64,000 nt of DNA from Flavobacterium restrictum (GCF_007097245.1 NZ_VJZT01000012.1:1-64000), one strand, 5' to 3'; counted from the stretch's first letter, positions 1 to 8,727 are shown. Program-made: numbers and translations. The notes: generated by a model from the sequence alone, not told the origin.

Positions 1-120
1 TATTTTTTACCTTTCTTTTAATAACCTCTAAACCCGAGCGTTGCAAACAACACCTTAATGCCAATTCTAGCAATTTTATTGATTTTAAACATATATTCCT
101 CGCGTTTTCTTGGCTTTTGA

Positions 121-240
121 TGGTAACGGCTTTGCGTGAGGGGGCGAAGTGGAGCTCTTTTTAGGACTGGCTTTTGCAGCCAGACCTAAAAAAGCGGGAA
201 CAAAGCACCCGACCCGACCTTTTTTAGGGAGGGACACGTC
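121..240. repeat. Repeat-like element with 15-bp hairpin
   Basis: Arms TTTTTAGGACTGGCT (158-172) and AGCCAGACCTAAAAA (178-192) pair with one mismatch around a 5-base loop. The TTTTTTAGG motif recurs at 219-227. The flanks (GCGTGAGGG on the left, CCCGACCCGACC and AGGGACACG on the right) resemble, from memory, an intergenic repeat common in Flavobacterium genomes. That family assignment was not checked. It is not placed as a terminator of any gene in the window. Confidence 0.5.
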
Positions 241-473
241 ATAATTATTAGTTTAATTGGGTTGAAAATCCTTTTATTATAGGTTTTCAAGCGCAATGGT
301 GGGGAATTGGTATGTTTAGATTCAGAAAAAGCGGTGTATGTAAGGAGTGATTTATGTAATTCAAGAAAACAAATAGGGTTTATCACTTTAAAGAGACGCC
401 TCCTTATCTAATTTACATCAAATATATCTGGAATTCGTAGCTAGGCGAACAACAAAATACTCCATTTTCTGTT

Positions 474-481
474 TACTTTTG
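474..481 (+). promoter_or_regulatory. -7 promoter box of gldA
   Basis: TACTTTTG matches the Bacteroidota -7 consensus TAnnTTTG. It lies 16 bases before the gldA start, so the leader would be only about 10 bases. No clear TTTG -33 element is visible. Confidence 0.5.
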
Positions 482-497
482 CAAGAAATAAAATCCC

Positions 498-1394
498 ATG
501 TCAATAACAGTAAACAATATATCGAAAAATTATGGTGCCCAAAAAGCTCTTGACGCCATTTCATTTACAGTAGAAAAAGGAGAAATCGTTGGTTTTTTGG
601 GGCCAAATGGAGCTGGGAAATCGACTTTGATGAAAATACTAACCACTTATATTGCTGCGGATGAAGGTGTGGCATTAGTAAATGGATATGATGTAAACAG
701 CCAACAAAAATTGGTTCAGCTGTCTATTGGTTATTTGCCAGAGCACAATCCATTGTATTTGGATTTATATGTTCGGGAATATTTAGCTTTTAATGCGGAT
801 GTGTATCGTGTTGCAAAATCCAGAATCGAAGAAGTGATTCAGCTAACGGGTTTATCCAGTGAAAGTCATAAAAAAATAGGACAACTGTCAAAAGGATACC
901 GCCAGCGTGTAGGATTGGCCAATGCTTTATTGCATAATCCTGATGTGTTGATTCTGGATGAGCCTACTACTGGTTTGGATCCAAATCAATTGATTGAAAT
1001 TAGAAATGTGATAAAAAACGTGGGGAAAGACAAGACTGTTTTTTTGTCTACACATATTATGCAGGAAGTGGAGGCGATTTGTACGCGTGTCCTTATTATA
1101 GACAAAGGAAAAATTGTAGCCGATAAAAAACTAGACCACTTAATTTCGGCAGATACCGAGCAAATTATTGAAGTTGAATTTGATTATAAAATTGAGGAAC
1201 AATTGATTGCTACCCTTACTAATCTGGTTTCTTATACCAACACACACGATATGATTTGGGAACTCACCTTTGTTTCAGACAAGGATATGCGATCAACAGT
1301 CTTTGATTTTGCAACTGCAAATGGTTTGAAGACATTACAACTCAACCAGAAGAACAAAAATCTAGAAACCGTTTTCAGGGAGATTACCAAATAA
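498..1394 (+). CDS. gldA: Gliding-motility ABC transporter ATP-binding protein GldA
   Basis: A 298-residue ATPase subunit of an ABC transporter. Walker A GPNGAGKST is at residues 35-43, the signature LSKGYRQRV at 130-138, Walker B LILDEP at 151-156 and the switch histidine at 186. The C-terminal ~80 residues form the extra domain seen in GldA/NatA-like ATPases. The protein reads closely like Flavobacterium johnsoniae GldA, which works with the membrane partners GldF and GldG in gliding. Those partners are not in this window, so gldA stands alone here, as it does in several flavobacteria. The ATG at 498 follows a short leader with a good -7 box. A terminator follows directly. Family membership is certain; the gliding role comes from similarity. 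Confidence 0.9.
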   Translation: MSITVNNISKNYGAQKALDAISFTVEKGEIVGFLGPNGAGKSTLMKILTTYIAADEGVALVNGYDVNSQQKLVQLSIGYLPEHNPLYLDLYVREYLAFNADVYRVAKSRIEEVIQLTGLSSESHKKIGQLSKGYRQRVGLANALLHNPDVLILDEPTTGLDPNQLIEIRNVIKNVGKDKTVFLSTHIMQEVEAICTRVLIIDKGKIVADKKLDHLISADTEQIIEVEFDYKIEEQLIATLTNLVSYTNTHDMIWELTFVSDKDMRSTVFDFATANGLKTLQLNQKNKNLETVFREITK

Positions 1395-1396
1395 TT

Positions 1397-1432
1397 AAAA
1401 AAGGCAGCTTATTGAAATAAGCTGCCTTTTTT
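1397..1432. terminator. Terminator between gldA and the mscS-like gene
   Basis: GGCAGCTTAT (1403-1412) pairs with ATAAGCTGCC (1417-1426) around a 4-base loop. An A-run precedes and a T-run follows, so it can work for both converging genes. Confidence 0.85.
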
Positions 1433-1469
1433 ACATAAATACGAGAATACCAATTGAAAAATGTTATCC

Positions 1470-2294
1470 CTAACTACTCTTGCTCATTTCCTTGACATAA
1501 GGCTGGATTGTAATTCCTGCCGCATCAAAAGCGAGTTTGCAGTTTTCTAATGTTTCGGAAAAAACGGCTCCAAAATCCTCGTTGTTTGCCCAAGGTCTTA
1601 CGGCTAATTGAATAGCATTATCGGTTAGATTTTTTACGGAAACCTCTGGAACAGGCGTTTGAAGCACTTTGGGGTTGGTATTCAAAACGGTCTCGATAAT
1701 GGATTTTGCCATTTTGATATCGGTATCATAGGAAATGGCAATTGTCAAATCAGCTCTTCTATAGCCTTGCATCGAATAATTAGTAATAGTCCCATTTGAC
1801 AAAGCTCCATTAGGGACAAAAATAGTTTGGTTATTGGCTGTGATTAATTTGGTTACAAAAATCTGAATTTCATGTACCGTTGCCAAAACCCCTTGCGCCT
1901 CAATGGTATCGCCCACTTTGAATGGTTTGAAAAGAATAATTAACATTCCTCCTGCAAAATTTGACAACGAGCCTTGCAACGACAACCCCACTGCGAGTCC
2001 CATTGCTCCGAGAATTGCTACAAAAGAAGATGTTTCGATGCCTAGTTTTGAAATAAAAGTCACAAACAAAAGTACTCGCAAGACCCAGATTAAAATATCG
2101 GCAAGAAATTTTGTCAATGTGGGATCCAAATCCCTTTTTACCATTATTTTTTTGATAATTCTAGTAATTACCCGAATGGCGTAAAGACCAACAAAAAGGA
2201 TCAAAAAAGCAGCAATCAATTTAGGCGAATAATCCAGTATTGCTTTGATAAAAGTGTTGGCGTAACTGGTAATTTGGTCAGGATTTAAGTTCAT
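1470..2294 (-). CDS. Small-conductance mechanosensitive channel, MscS family
   Basis: A 274-residue inner-membrane protein. It has an N-terminal transmembrane segment (about 20-45), a second (about 65-90) and the pore-lining third segment (about 93-115) with the glycine/alanine-rich pattern GAMGLAVGLSLQGSLSNF. The MscS beta domain follows (FKPFKVGDTIE) and then the C-terminal alpha/beta vestibule. The length fits the minimal MscS type (E. coli MscS has 286 residues). Its role is to open under membrane tension and release solutes during osmotic down-shock. It converges with gldA. A TACTTTTG promoter box lies just upstream, and a hairpin sits in the leader. Confidence 0.9.
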   Translation of the reverse strand: MNLNPDQITSYANTFIKAILDYSPKLIAAFLILFVGLYAIRVITRIIKKIMVKRDLDPTLTKFLADILIWVLRVLLFVTFISKLGIETSSFVAILGAMGLAVGLSLQGSLSNFAGGMLIILFKPFKVGDTIEAQGVLATVHEIQIFVTKLITANNQTIFVPNGALSNGTITNYSMQGYRRADLTIAISYDTDIKMAKSIIETVLNTNPKVLQTPVPEVSVKNLTDNAIQLAVRPWANNEDFGAVFSETLENCKLAFDAAGITIQPYVKEMSKSS

Positions 2295-2310
2295 GTGTTG
2301 TGTATACTAA

Positions 2311-2335
2311 AAAACCTTCTATAAAAGAAGGTTTT
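2311..2335 (-). terminator. Terminator of the helical-repeat gene, also in the mscS leader
   Basis: AAAACCTTCT (2311-2320) pairs with AGAAGGTTTT (2326-2335) around a 5-base loop. Read on the minus strand, a T-run follows. It lies downstream of the stop at 2378 and upstream of the mscS start at 2294. Confidence 0.7.
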
Positions 2336-2346
2336 GATTTGAAATG

Positions 2347-2374
2347 CAAAAGTACATTTTATTTTATTTTCAAA
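2347..2374 (-). promoter_or_regulatory. Promoter of the mscS-like gene
   Basis: On the minus strand TTTG (2374-2371) is followed, 16 bases later, by TACTTTTG (2354-2347), which fits TAnnTTTG. The predicted start of transcription is about 2340, directly ahead of the hairpin at 2311-2335. Confidence 0.5.
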
Positions 2375-2377
2375 AAA

Positions 2378-2842
2378 TTAATCGGCCTCTTCTTCCAGAC
2401 GATTTTCGATATTTTTTAATGTCGTTGTGGCTTCTGAATCGGAATCATTTTTTAAGGACTCCACTTTATCTATTGCTACTGCCGCTTTTTCTTTTACCGT
2501 TTCAACCACTTTTCCTAACGCATCGCTTGCTTTTTCGGAGTATTCAGCGGCAACCGTTTTGGCTTGTTCTGCAAGTACATCGGCTTTTTCAATTACTGGA
2601 GTTGCGGTTTCTTTAACTTTATCGATTGTTTCAGCGACAAAAGTTTCGGCTTTATCAAGCATTGGTTCCGCGGTTTCTTTTACTTTGGCCATGGCTTCAT
2701 CGGCAAAAGTTTCGGCTTTTTCCAGATACGGTGTTGCTGCTACTTTGGCTTCTTCAAAACTAGCTTCTGCTTTATCGGCCAATTCGGTTGCTGTTTCTTT
2801 GGCTGAACCAAATAAATTTTTAAAAAAAGATTCTATTCCCAT
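2378..2842 (-). CDS. Amphipathic helical-repeat protein, LEA/apolipoprotein-like
   Basis: A 154-residue, highly charged protein of Ala, Glu, Lys, Thr and Val with almost no aromatic residues after the first 15. Three consecutive 22-residue units can be aligned between about residues 40 and 105. Two of them share the pattern KAETFxxExxxKVKETAxP, and each is itself two 11-mers. This 11/22 periodicity is the one seen in LEA proteins and apolipoproteins and predicts a long amphipathic helix or coiled coil. There is no signal peptide, and the N-terminal MGIESFFKNLFG could lie on a membrane surface. Possible roles are desiccation or osmotic protection or membrane binding, by analogy only. It sits next to an osmotic channel. 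Confidence 0.7.
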   Translation of the reverse strand: MGIESFFKNLFGSAKETATELADKAEASFEEAKVAATPYLEKAETFADEAMAKVKETAEPMLDKAETFVAETIDKVKETATPVIEKADVLAEQAKTVAAEYSEKASDALGKVVETVKEKAAVAIDKVESLKNDSDSEATTTLKNIENRLEEEAD

Positions 2843-2967
2843 GATATTTTAGTTTTTGATTACCCTACAATACTACTTCTTTTTTTTATAAAAAACTAAA
2901 AAAATAGAAACAATTTACTGATTATCAGACGTTGTAATCCAAATACAACCAAACAAAAGCCTTTTAT

Positions 2968-3861
2968 TTAAATCGCTTCTACTATGATACCTTCTTCGTT
3001 CAACATACTTTTTAGCATGCTTTCGATACCGCTTTTTAATGTAAAAGTCGAAGAGGGACAACCATTACAAGCGCCTTGCATAATTACTTTTACGGTTTTG
3101 GTTGTTTCATCATAGGAATCAAAAAGGATATTCCCACCATCGGCAGCTACGGCTGGTTTTACATATTCCTCTAGAATGTTTATGATTTTTTGAGAGGTTT
3201 CGTCTAAACTGTCAAAAGTGGCATCCTTAACGGTGTCGTCTTTTACGGTTGCTTCTAGTAAGCTTTCGTCAAGGACTGTACCGCCATTTTCGATGAATTG
3301 TTTGATAAAGGTGCGCAGTTCCAATGTTATTTCTTGCCAGTCGTTCACCTCATATTTAGTTACCGAAATATAGTTTTCGTCGATAAAAACTTCCTTTACA
3401 TACGGGAATTTAAACAATTCCTTGGCAAGCGGCGAAGCGTTCGTTTCATCTATGTTTTTGAACTCTACAGGATTTTTAGTCAACATTCTACTCACCACAA
3501 ACTTCAGAGCCGCAGGATTGGGTGTAGACTCGCCATAAACAGTGATGGGTTGTTTTTTTGGTTTGTTATCATCGATTTTGATGATGATGCCGCCATTGTC
3601 AACAAAACTTTCTATTTGTTCCGCAACGGCTTCTTGTACATCCTCCCAAGCTACAATACTAAATCGCTCAATGGCAATGAAATTTCCTGAAATGTAAACC
3701 GTTTTTACAAAAGGCAAATAGAATAATTGTTGTGCCAATGGAGAGTTTCCTGCTTCGTCAATGTTCTTAAATTCAAAGCTTTCGTTTTGAGTGATAAAAT
3801 CTTGAAATTCAAATTTTAATATCGCTGGGTTTTGGGTGTCTTTTATTGTAAGTTTAGTCAT
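2968..3861 (-). CDS. NifU-type Fe-S scaffold protein with two N-terminal Nfu domains
   Basis: A 297-residue protein with two tandem Nfu_N-like domains (about 4-98 and 106-195). Each contains a 'FKNIDE...SPLA..LF..P.VK.V.I..N.I' pattern. A C-terminal NifU domain (about 220-297) follows, with the cluster-binding CxxC at Cys265-Cys268 (ACNGCPS). NifU domains carry or hand over Fe-S clusters in the cytoplasm. The duplicated N-terminal domain is usual in flavobacteria. A TAAATTTG box (3886-3879) lies 18 bases ahead of the ATG. The gene is monocistronic and divergent from the PorP gene. The abundant Fe-S proteins of complex I in this window are plausible clients, which is an inference. Confidence 0.88.
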   Translation of the reverse strand: MTKLTIKDTQNPAILKFEFQDFITQNESFEFKNIDEAGNSPLAQQLFYLPFVKTVYISGNFIAIERFSIVAWEDVQEAVAEQIESFVDNGGIIIKIDDNKPKKQPITVYGESTPNPAALKFVVSRMLTKNPVEFKNIDETNASPLAKELFKFPYVKEVFIDENYISVTKYEVNDWQEITLELRTFIKQFIENGGTVLDESLLEATVKDDTVKDATFDSLDETSQKIINILEEYVKPAVAADGGNILFDSYDETTKTVKVIMQGACNGCPSSTFTLKSGIESMLKSMLNEEGIIVEAI

Positions 3862-3878
3862 GATTTTGTAATTTTTTA

Positions 3879-3886
3879 CAAATTTA
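3879..3886 (-). promoter_or_regulatory. -7 promoter box of the NifU gene
   Basis: Minus-strand TAAATTTG matches TAnnTTTG, 18 bases from the ATG at 3861. Confidence 0.5.
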
Positions 3887-4017
3887 GTAAAGTTATTTTC
3901 TACGAATACCTATATTTGGTTTTTAAATGAAATAAATCAGGAAAATAAGAGTTATCTAAATTGATTTTCATTTAATTGCCCCCAATTGTTTCGCTTTTAT
4001 TATATAAAATTATTTAG

Positions 4018-5016
4018 ATGTACACCAAATTTAAACTCCTACTAGCCCTTTTTATGCTAACCACCTATTCCTACTCACAGGAGGGAATTCCGGTATATTC
4101 GGATTATTTGTCAGACAATTATTACTTAATACATCCCTCGATGGCTGGTGCCGCAAATTGTTCTAAAATCAGGTTTACTGCCCGTAAACAATGGTTTGGT
4201 CAGGACGATGCACCACAATTGCAAACGGTAAGTTTTAACGGACGCATCACTGATAAAGCGGGAGCGGGAATCATCTTATTTAATGATAAAAATGGATACC
4301 ACTCTCAAAAAGGGATGAAGCTTACCTACGCCTATCACTTGATGTTCTCGAGAGATGAGATTGATTTGAACCAATTGTCCTTTGGAATTAGTGCTGGATT
4401 TATACAGAGTCAATTAGACGAAACTGGATTTTTGCAATCTGGCGATTACGACCCTATTATTGATGGTACCGTGGTACAAAAGGATGCGTACATGAACTTT
4501 GATTTTGGAATGTCCTATAATTACCTTGATTTTTATGTTCATGGTACGGTAAAAAATGCTGTAGAAACCCGACGCCAAATTTACACCGAATATGAAAGTG
4601 ATAATTTACGAAAATACCTTTTGAGTGCCGGTTACGTTTTTGGGAACAAAGACAAAATTTTGTGGGAACCGTCTCTTTTATTTCAAGTAGTGGATCGAAC
4701 TAAAGAAAAATCGATTGACTTAAATTTAAAAGCCTACAAGAATTTAGATTTTGGTAGCCTTTGGGGTGGATTGTCCTATAGAAGAAGTTTTGATGGTGCT
4801 GAATATACAAATGGAACAACGGTTTCTAAACAAAAACTACAATATGTAACTCCTATTATAGGTATTACTTTCAATAAATTTATGTTTGCCTACACATATT
4901 CGCATGTTGTGGGTAATGTAAAATTTGACAATGGTGGCTACCACCAAATCACTTTGGGTATTAACTTATTTTGTAAACCCGAAAAATACGAGTGCAATTG
5001 TCCTGCCATTAACTAG
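4018..5016 (+). CDS. PorP/SprF family type IX secretion outer-membrane protein
   Basis: A 332-residue outer-membrane beta-barrel protein. Residues 1-20 are a signal peptide ending near YSYSQ. The mature N-terminus (VYSDYLSDNYYLIHPSMAG) and the following 'RFTARKQWFGQDDAPQ' are hallmarks of the PorP/SprF family. These proteins bind type IX secretion substrates, often adhesins, and attach them to the cell surface. Family members usually sit beside a large secreted protein with a CHU_C-type C-terminal domain. Here the neighbours are a NifU protein and rpoN, so the partner is not evident and the gene is an orphan. A strong terminator follows. Family assignment is firm, substrate unknown. Confidence 0.88.
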   Translation: MYTKFKLLLALFMLTTYSYSQEGIPVYSDYLSDNYYLIHPSMAGAANCSKIRFTARKQWFGQDDAPQLQTVSFNGRITDKAGAGIILFNDKNGYHSQKGMKLTYAYHLMFSRDEIDLNQLSFGISAGFIQSQLDETGFLQSGDYDPIIDGTVVQKDAYMNFDFGMSYNYLDFYVHGTVKNAVETRRQIYTEYESDNLRKYLLSAGYVFGNKDKILWEPSLLFQVVDRTKEKSIDLNLKAYKNLDFGSLWGGLSYRRSFDGAEYTNGTTVSKQKLQYVTPIIGITFNKFMFAYTYSHVVGNVKFDNGGYHQITLGINLFCKPEKYECNCPAIN

Positions 5017-5038
5017 ATTTTATTTTTATAAAAAAAAA

Positions 5039-5078
5039 CCAAAAGACCTCACACATCCTGCGAGGTCTTTTGGTTTTT
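5039..5078 (+). terminator. Terminator of the PorP/SprF gene
   Basis: CCAAAAGACCTC (5039-5050) pairs perfectly with GAGGTCTTTTGG (5062-5073), followed by a T-run. Confidence 0.85.
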
Positions 5079-5140
5079 AGGCGGTATTGTCTTTTTTTGG
5101 AATCTTATTACTAGCGTTGTTTTCTCTCGTTTGTGGGCAC

Positions 5141-5163
5141 GGATTGCAAAGCTTTTGCTATCC
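5141..5163. repeat. Imperfect 23-bp palindrome beyond the rpoN stop
   Basis: GGATTGCAAA (5141-5150) faces TTTGCTATCC (5154-5163) with one mismatch. It lies 26 bases past the rpoN stop. It lacks a T-run on the minus strand, so it reads more like a dispersed intergenic palindrome than a terminator. Confidence 0.4.
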
Positions 5164-5188
5164 AACAGGATGGATCTACTCCAAAAAA

Positions 5189-6655
5189 CTACATCTTCTT
5201 GCGCATTCTAGCTACAGGAATATCGAGTTGTTCTCTATACTTGGCAATGGTGCGGCGGGCTATGGGATAGCCACGTTCTTTTAGGATTTCGGCTAATTGA
5301 TCATCAGGAAGCGGTTTGTGTTTGTCCTCTTCGTCTATGACATCTTTTAGGATTTTTTTGATTTCAAGTGTCGAAACTTCTTCGCCTTGGTCGTTAGTCA
5401 TGGCTTCCGAGAAAAACTCTTTGATGAGTTTGGTCCCATAAGGTGTTTCTACATATTTGCTGTTGGCAACCCGAGAAATGGTGGAAATATCAAGTCCAAC
5501 TCTGTCCGCAATGTCCTTAAGGATCATGGGTTTCATTTTGGTCTCGTCACCATCCAGAAAAAATTCTTCTTGGTAGTGCATAATGGCATTCATGGTCACA
5601 AAGAGTGTTTCTTGGCGTTGCCGTATCGCATCAATAAACCATTTGGCGGAGTCTAACTTTTGCTTGATAAACTGGACAGCATCTTTTTGCTGTGCTGATT
5701 TGTCTCGAGAATCCTTGTAGGTTTGCATCATTTCCTGATAGTCCTTGGAAACGTGCAACGAGGGTGCATTTCTTCCGTTTAAGGTCAACTCGAGTTCGTT
5801 ATCAACAATGCGAATGGCGAAATCAGGAACTACGTTTTCGGTAATTTTATTATTTCCTGTAAAGGAACCGCCTGGTTTTGGGTTCAATCGTTCTATTTCG
5901 TGAATGGCTTTTTTGAGTTGCTCATTCGAAACGTTGTATTTTTGGAGGAGCTTATCGTAATGTTTTTTGGTAAAGGCATCAAACTGATTTTCAATAATAT
6001 CCGTAGCCAAAGCTACGTATTCCGTAGGGGTTTTGTGTTTTAATTGCAACAACAAACATTCCTGCAAGTCCCGTGCTCCCACTCCCGAAGGTTCGAGTTC
6101 GTGAATAACGTGAAGCATGCGTTCGACCATTTTCTCATCGGTATAAATGCCTTGTGTAAACGCCATATCGTCGACCATATCCGGAATACTGCGCCTGATG
6201 TATCCCATATCGTCGATACTTCCTACCAAGAATTCGGCGATTTCTCGCTCGTCGTCATTGAGAATAAATGTATTCAACTGATTGATTAAGTCTTGATGGA
6301 AACTTACTGGAGCAGCAAAAGGTGTTTCGCGCTCCTCGTCATCGTCGCTGTAATTATTGGCTTGCGTTTTGTAATCTGGTGTGTCGTCGTTGCTTAAATA
6401 TTCATCTATATTGATGTCTTCGGCTTCAATTCGCTCGGATTCGGCATCGTCATAATCATCATAATCCTCGTTGTCGAATTCGTCTTTCTCGTAATCTTCG
6501 GCTTCTTTTCCAGATTCTAACGCTGGATTTTCGTTCATTTCTTCCAACAAACGCTGTTCGAATGCTTGCGTAGGCAATTGAATTAACTTCATCAACTGGA
6601 TTTGTTGTGGAGATAATTTCTGGGATAGTTTGAGATTTAAAAATTGCTTAAGCAT
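5189..6655 (-). CDS. rpoN: RNA polymerase sigma-54 factor
   Basis: A 488-residue sigma-54. Region I, the glutamine/leucine-rich activator-interaction region, is residues 1-50 (LKLSQKLSPQQIQLMKLIQL). Region II is a very acidic linker (about 50-115). The core-binding domain follows, and a helix-turn-helix with the C-terminal RpoN box ARRTIAKYRE at 466-475. Sigma-54 directs RNA polymerase to -24/-12 promoters and needs AAA+ activators. None is encoded in this window. It is the last gene of the minus-strand group asnS - TonB-C-like protein - rpoN, with 101 bases to the upstream gene. Confidence 0.95.
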   Translation of the reverse strand: MLKQFLNLKLSQKLSPQQIQLMKLIQLPTQAFEQRLLEEMNENPALESGKEAEDYEKDEFDNEDYDDYDDAESERIEAEDINIDEYLSNDDTPDYKTQANNYSDDDEERETPFAAPVSFHQDLINQLNTFILNDDEREIAEFLVGSIDDMGYIRRSIPDMVDDMAFTQGIYTDEKMVERMLHVIHELEPSGVGARDLQECLLLQLKHKTPTEYVALATDIIENQFDAFTKKHYDKLLQKYNVSNEQLKKAIHEIERLNPKPGGSFTGNNKITENVVPDFAIRIVDNELELTLNGRNAPSLHVSKDYQEMMQTYKDSRDKSAQQKDAVQFIKQKLDSAKWFIDAIRQRQETLFVTMNAIMHYQEEFFLDGDETKMKPMILKDIADRVGLDISTISRVANSKYVETPYGTKLIKEFFSEAMTNDQGEEVSTLEIKKILKDVIDEEDKHKPLPDDQLAEILKERGYPIARRTIAKYREQLDIPVARMRKKM

Positions 6656-6756
6656 TTTTTTTATAAATTATAAGTTAAAAATTGAAGCAAACACAATTTT
6701 CTGGTACTACAAATGGTTTTAGAAATCAAGTTATTATTTAATAGCTGTATAAAATT

Positions 6757-7146
6757 TTATTCAACATTATTAATGGTAATAGGAAATACAAATAATGTTC
6801 TAACAATTTGTCCACTCTTTTTTCCAGGATTCCATTTTGGGGATTTTTGAAATACTCGTAAAACAGCCTCCGCACTTCCATAACCAATATCTTGAGTTAT
6901 TTTCATATTAGTCAGTGAACCATCTTTTTCTACTATGAATTCTATTATAACTTTTCCTTTTAATCCAGATTTCTCTGGAGCCAAAAAATTGCTCGCAACA
7001 AATTTGTATAGCTTTTCTACTCCTCCTTCAAAATCGGGCTTTGCTTCAACTTCTGAAAGTTTGTATATAGTATCATCGTTTATTAGCTCTTGACAATAAC
7101 TATTTGTTGTAAACGCCAACAAGAAAAATAAAATGATTTTTTTCAT
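6757..7146 (-). CDS. Exported protein with TonB C-terminal domain
   Basis: A 129-residue protein with a cleavable-type signal peptide (1-19, ending NSYCQ) and a TonB_C domain (about 45-128: GKVIIEFIVEKDGS, then AVLRVFQKSPKWNPGKKSG). It lacks the N-terminal membrane anchor and proline-rich arm of a true TonB, so it would be a free periplasmic TonB-C domain. The family is common in Bacteroidota and its role is unclear. It lies 53 bases after asnS and 101 bases before rpoN, in the same direction, so probably the same transcript. Confidence 0.8.
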   Translation of the reverse strand: MKKIILFFLLAFTTNSYCQELINDDTIYKLSEVEAKPDFEGGVEKLYKFVASNFLAPEKSGLKGKVIIEFIVEKDGSLTNMKITQDIGYGSAEAVLRVFQKSPKWNPGKKSGQIVRTLFVFPITINNVE

Positions 7147-7199
7147 TAGGTTGAATTTAGTTTTTAGTTTTATAGTATAACTCTTAACTTATAACTTCA

Positions 7200-8633
7200 T
7201 TAAAATTCAGCATTCATTGGCGTTCTCGGAAACGGAATAACATCTCGAATATTGGTCATTCCAGTTACAAAAAGCACCAAACGCTCAAATCCTAGCCCAA
7301 AACCAGAGTGAACTGCCGAACCAAATCGTCTCGTGTCTAAATACCACCACAACACTTCTTCGTCAATGCCTAGGGCTTTCATTTTTTCGACCAAAACGTC
7401 AAAACGTTCTTCTCTTTGTGATCCGCCCACGATCTCTCCAATGCCTGGAAAAAGAATATCCATAGCCCGAACGGTTTTGCCGTCTTCATTCAAACGCATG
7501 TAAAACGCCTTGATATTGGCTGGATAATCAAACAAAATTACAGGACATTTAAAGTGCTTTTCGACCAAATAACGCTCGTGTTCACTTTGTAAATCGGCAC
7601 CCCATTCGTTGATGATGTATTGGAATTTTTTCTTTTTATTGGGGGTGCAATCTCTTAAAATATCGATTGCTTCGGTGTAGGAAACGCGCTTAAAATTGTT
7701 TTCCAACACAAAGTTTAGTTTCTCCAACAACCCCATTTCGCTTCTTTCGGCCTGTGGTTTGGATTTTTCTTCTTCTAATAAACGACCTTCCAAGAATTTC
7801 AAATCATCCGAACATTTTTCCATTGTGTATTTAATTACATATTGGATAAAATCTTCGGCCAAGTCCATATTATCGTTCAAATCATTGAAAGCCACTTCGG
7901 GTTCAATCATCCAAAATTCAGCCAAATGTCGCGACGTATTAGAATTTTCGGCTCTAAAAGTGGGGCCAAAAGTATAAATTTGTCCCAAAGCCATAGCAAA
8001 AGTTTCGCCTTCTAATTGTCCGGAAACGGTTAGATTGGTGTGTTTTCCGAAGAAATCTTTTTTATAATCGATGTTGCCTTCTTCGTTTTTAGGCAAATTA
8101 TCTAATGGTAAGGAAGTGACCTGAAACATTTCGCCAGCACCTTCAGCATCAGCACCTGTAATGATGGGCGTGTTGACATACACAAAACCTTTTTGTTGAA
8201 AATAGCTGTGAACGGCAAAAGATAAAACCGAGCGCACCCGCATAATCGCTCCAAAAGCATTAGTTCTCACTCTTAAATGGGCGTTCTCACGCAAAAATTC
8301 CAAGGAATGTTTTTTGGGTTGCATGGGGAATTTCTCGGCATCCGAGTCGCCCAAAATTTCTAATTTGGCAACCTGAATTTCATATTTTTGTCCCGCTCCT
8401 TTGCTTTCGACCAAACTTCCTGTTACAGAAACGGCGGCTCCAGTGGTAATTCTTTTTAAGGTTTCGTCAGGCGTGTTTTCAAAATCGACAACACACTGTA
8501 TATTATTTAGGGTCGAACCGTCGTTCAAAGCAATAAACTGATTGTTTCTAAAAGTTCGTACCCAACCTTTTGCGTTAATTTCGGGCAACGTGGTGGTGCT
8601 GCTTAGTAAGTCGCTAACTCTTGTATGTCTCAT
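7200..8633 (-). CDS. asnS: Asparaginyl-tRNA synthetase
   Basis: A 477-residue class IIb aminoacyl-tRNA synthetase, cytoplasmic. The N-terminal OB-fold anticodon-binding domain (about 15-105, [18 protein letters not shown]) is followed by the catalytic domain. Class II motif 2 is near [24 protein letters not shown] and motif 3 near [16 protein letters not shown]. The length is typical. It charges tRNA-Asn with asparagine directly, so this organism need not rely only on transamidation for Asn-tRNA. First gene of the asnS-TonB_C-rpoN group. A TATATTTG box lies 38 bases upstream. Confidence 0.96.
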   Translation of the reverse strand: MRHTRVSDLLSSTTTLPEINAKGWVRTFRNNQFIALNDGSTLNNIQCVVDFENTPDETLKRITTGAAVSVTGSLVESKGAGQKYEIQVAKLEILGDSDAEKFPMQPKKHSLEFLRENAHLRVRTNAFGAIMRVRSVLSFAVHSYFQQKGFVYVNTPIITGADAEGAGEMFQVTSLPLDNLPKNEEGNIDYKKDFFGKHTNLTVSGQLEGETFAMALGQIYTFGPTFRAENSNTSRHLAEFWMIEPEVAFNDLNDNMDLAEDFIQYVIKYTMEKCSDDLKFLEGRLLEEEKSKPQAERSEMGLLEKLNFVLENNFKRVSYTEAIDILRDCTPNKKKKFQYIINEWGADLQSEHERYLVEKHFKCPVILFDYPANIKAFYMRLNEDGKTVRAMDILFPGIGEIVGGSQREERFDVLVEKMKALGIDEEVLWWYLDTRRFGSAVHSGFGLGFERLVLFVTGMTNIRDVIPFPRTPMNAEF

Positions 8634-8670
8634 CTTCTGTTTTAGATTTCTGATTTAATCAATCGAATTA

Positions 8671-8678
8671 CAAATATA
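8671..8678 (-). promoter_or_regulatory. -7 promoter box of asnS
   Basis: Minus-strand TATATTTG matches TAnnTTTG, about 38 bases ahead of the asnS ATG. No clear -33 element. Confidence 0.45.
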
Positions 8679-8727
8679 ATTGATTTGTTTGGAAAAGTTT
8701 GGAGCTAATTGCAGCTATTCAATTAAA

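Larger units (their letters stand above)
1..497. other. Intergenic region with repeat-like hairpin, no convincing gene
   Basis: No open reading frame here looks like a real gene. The central part (about 105-240) holds a strong hairpin and a GC-richer segment that reads like a dispersed intergenic repeat of flavobacteria. The last 25 bases before 498 carry the likely gldA promoter. A 24-codon minus-strand reading frame at 18-92 is present but has no recognisable features. Confidence 0.6.

Noticed and set aside
18..92. 24-codon minus-strand frame (MFKINKIARIGIKV...)
   Set aside because: Too short to support without conservation data; no promoter box found in front of it.
186..386. 66-codon minus-strand frame at the window start
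   Set aside because: It begins inside the hairpin element, has no family features and no promoter or ribosome site.
2427..2852. 141-codon plus-strand frame opposite the helical-repeat gene
   Set aside because: It mirrors the low-complexity Ala/Glu/Lys codons of the true gene; Ser/Phe-rich translation with no features.
5087..5284. 65-codon plus-strand frame after the PorP gene
   Set aside because: It overlaps the end of rpoN on the other strand, starts in a non-ATG context behind a terminator and shows no recognisable domain.
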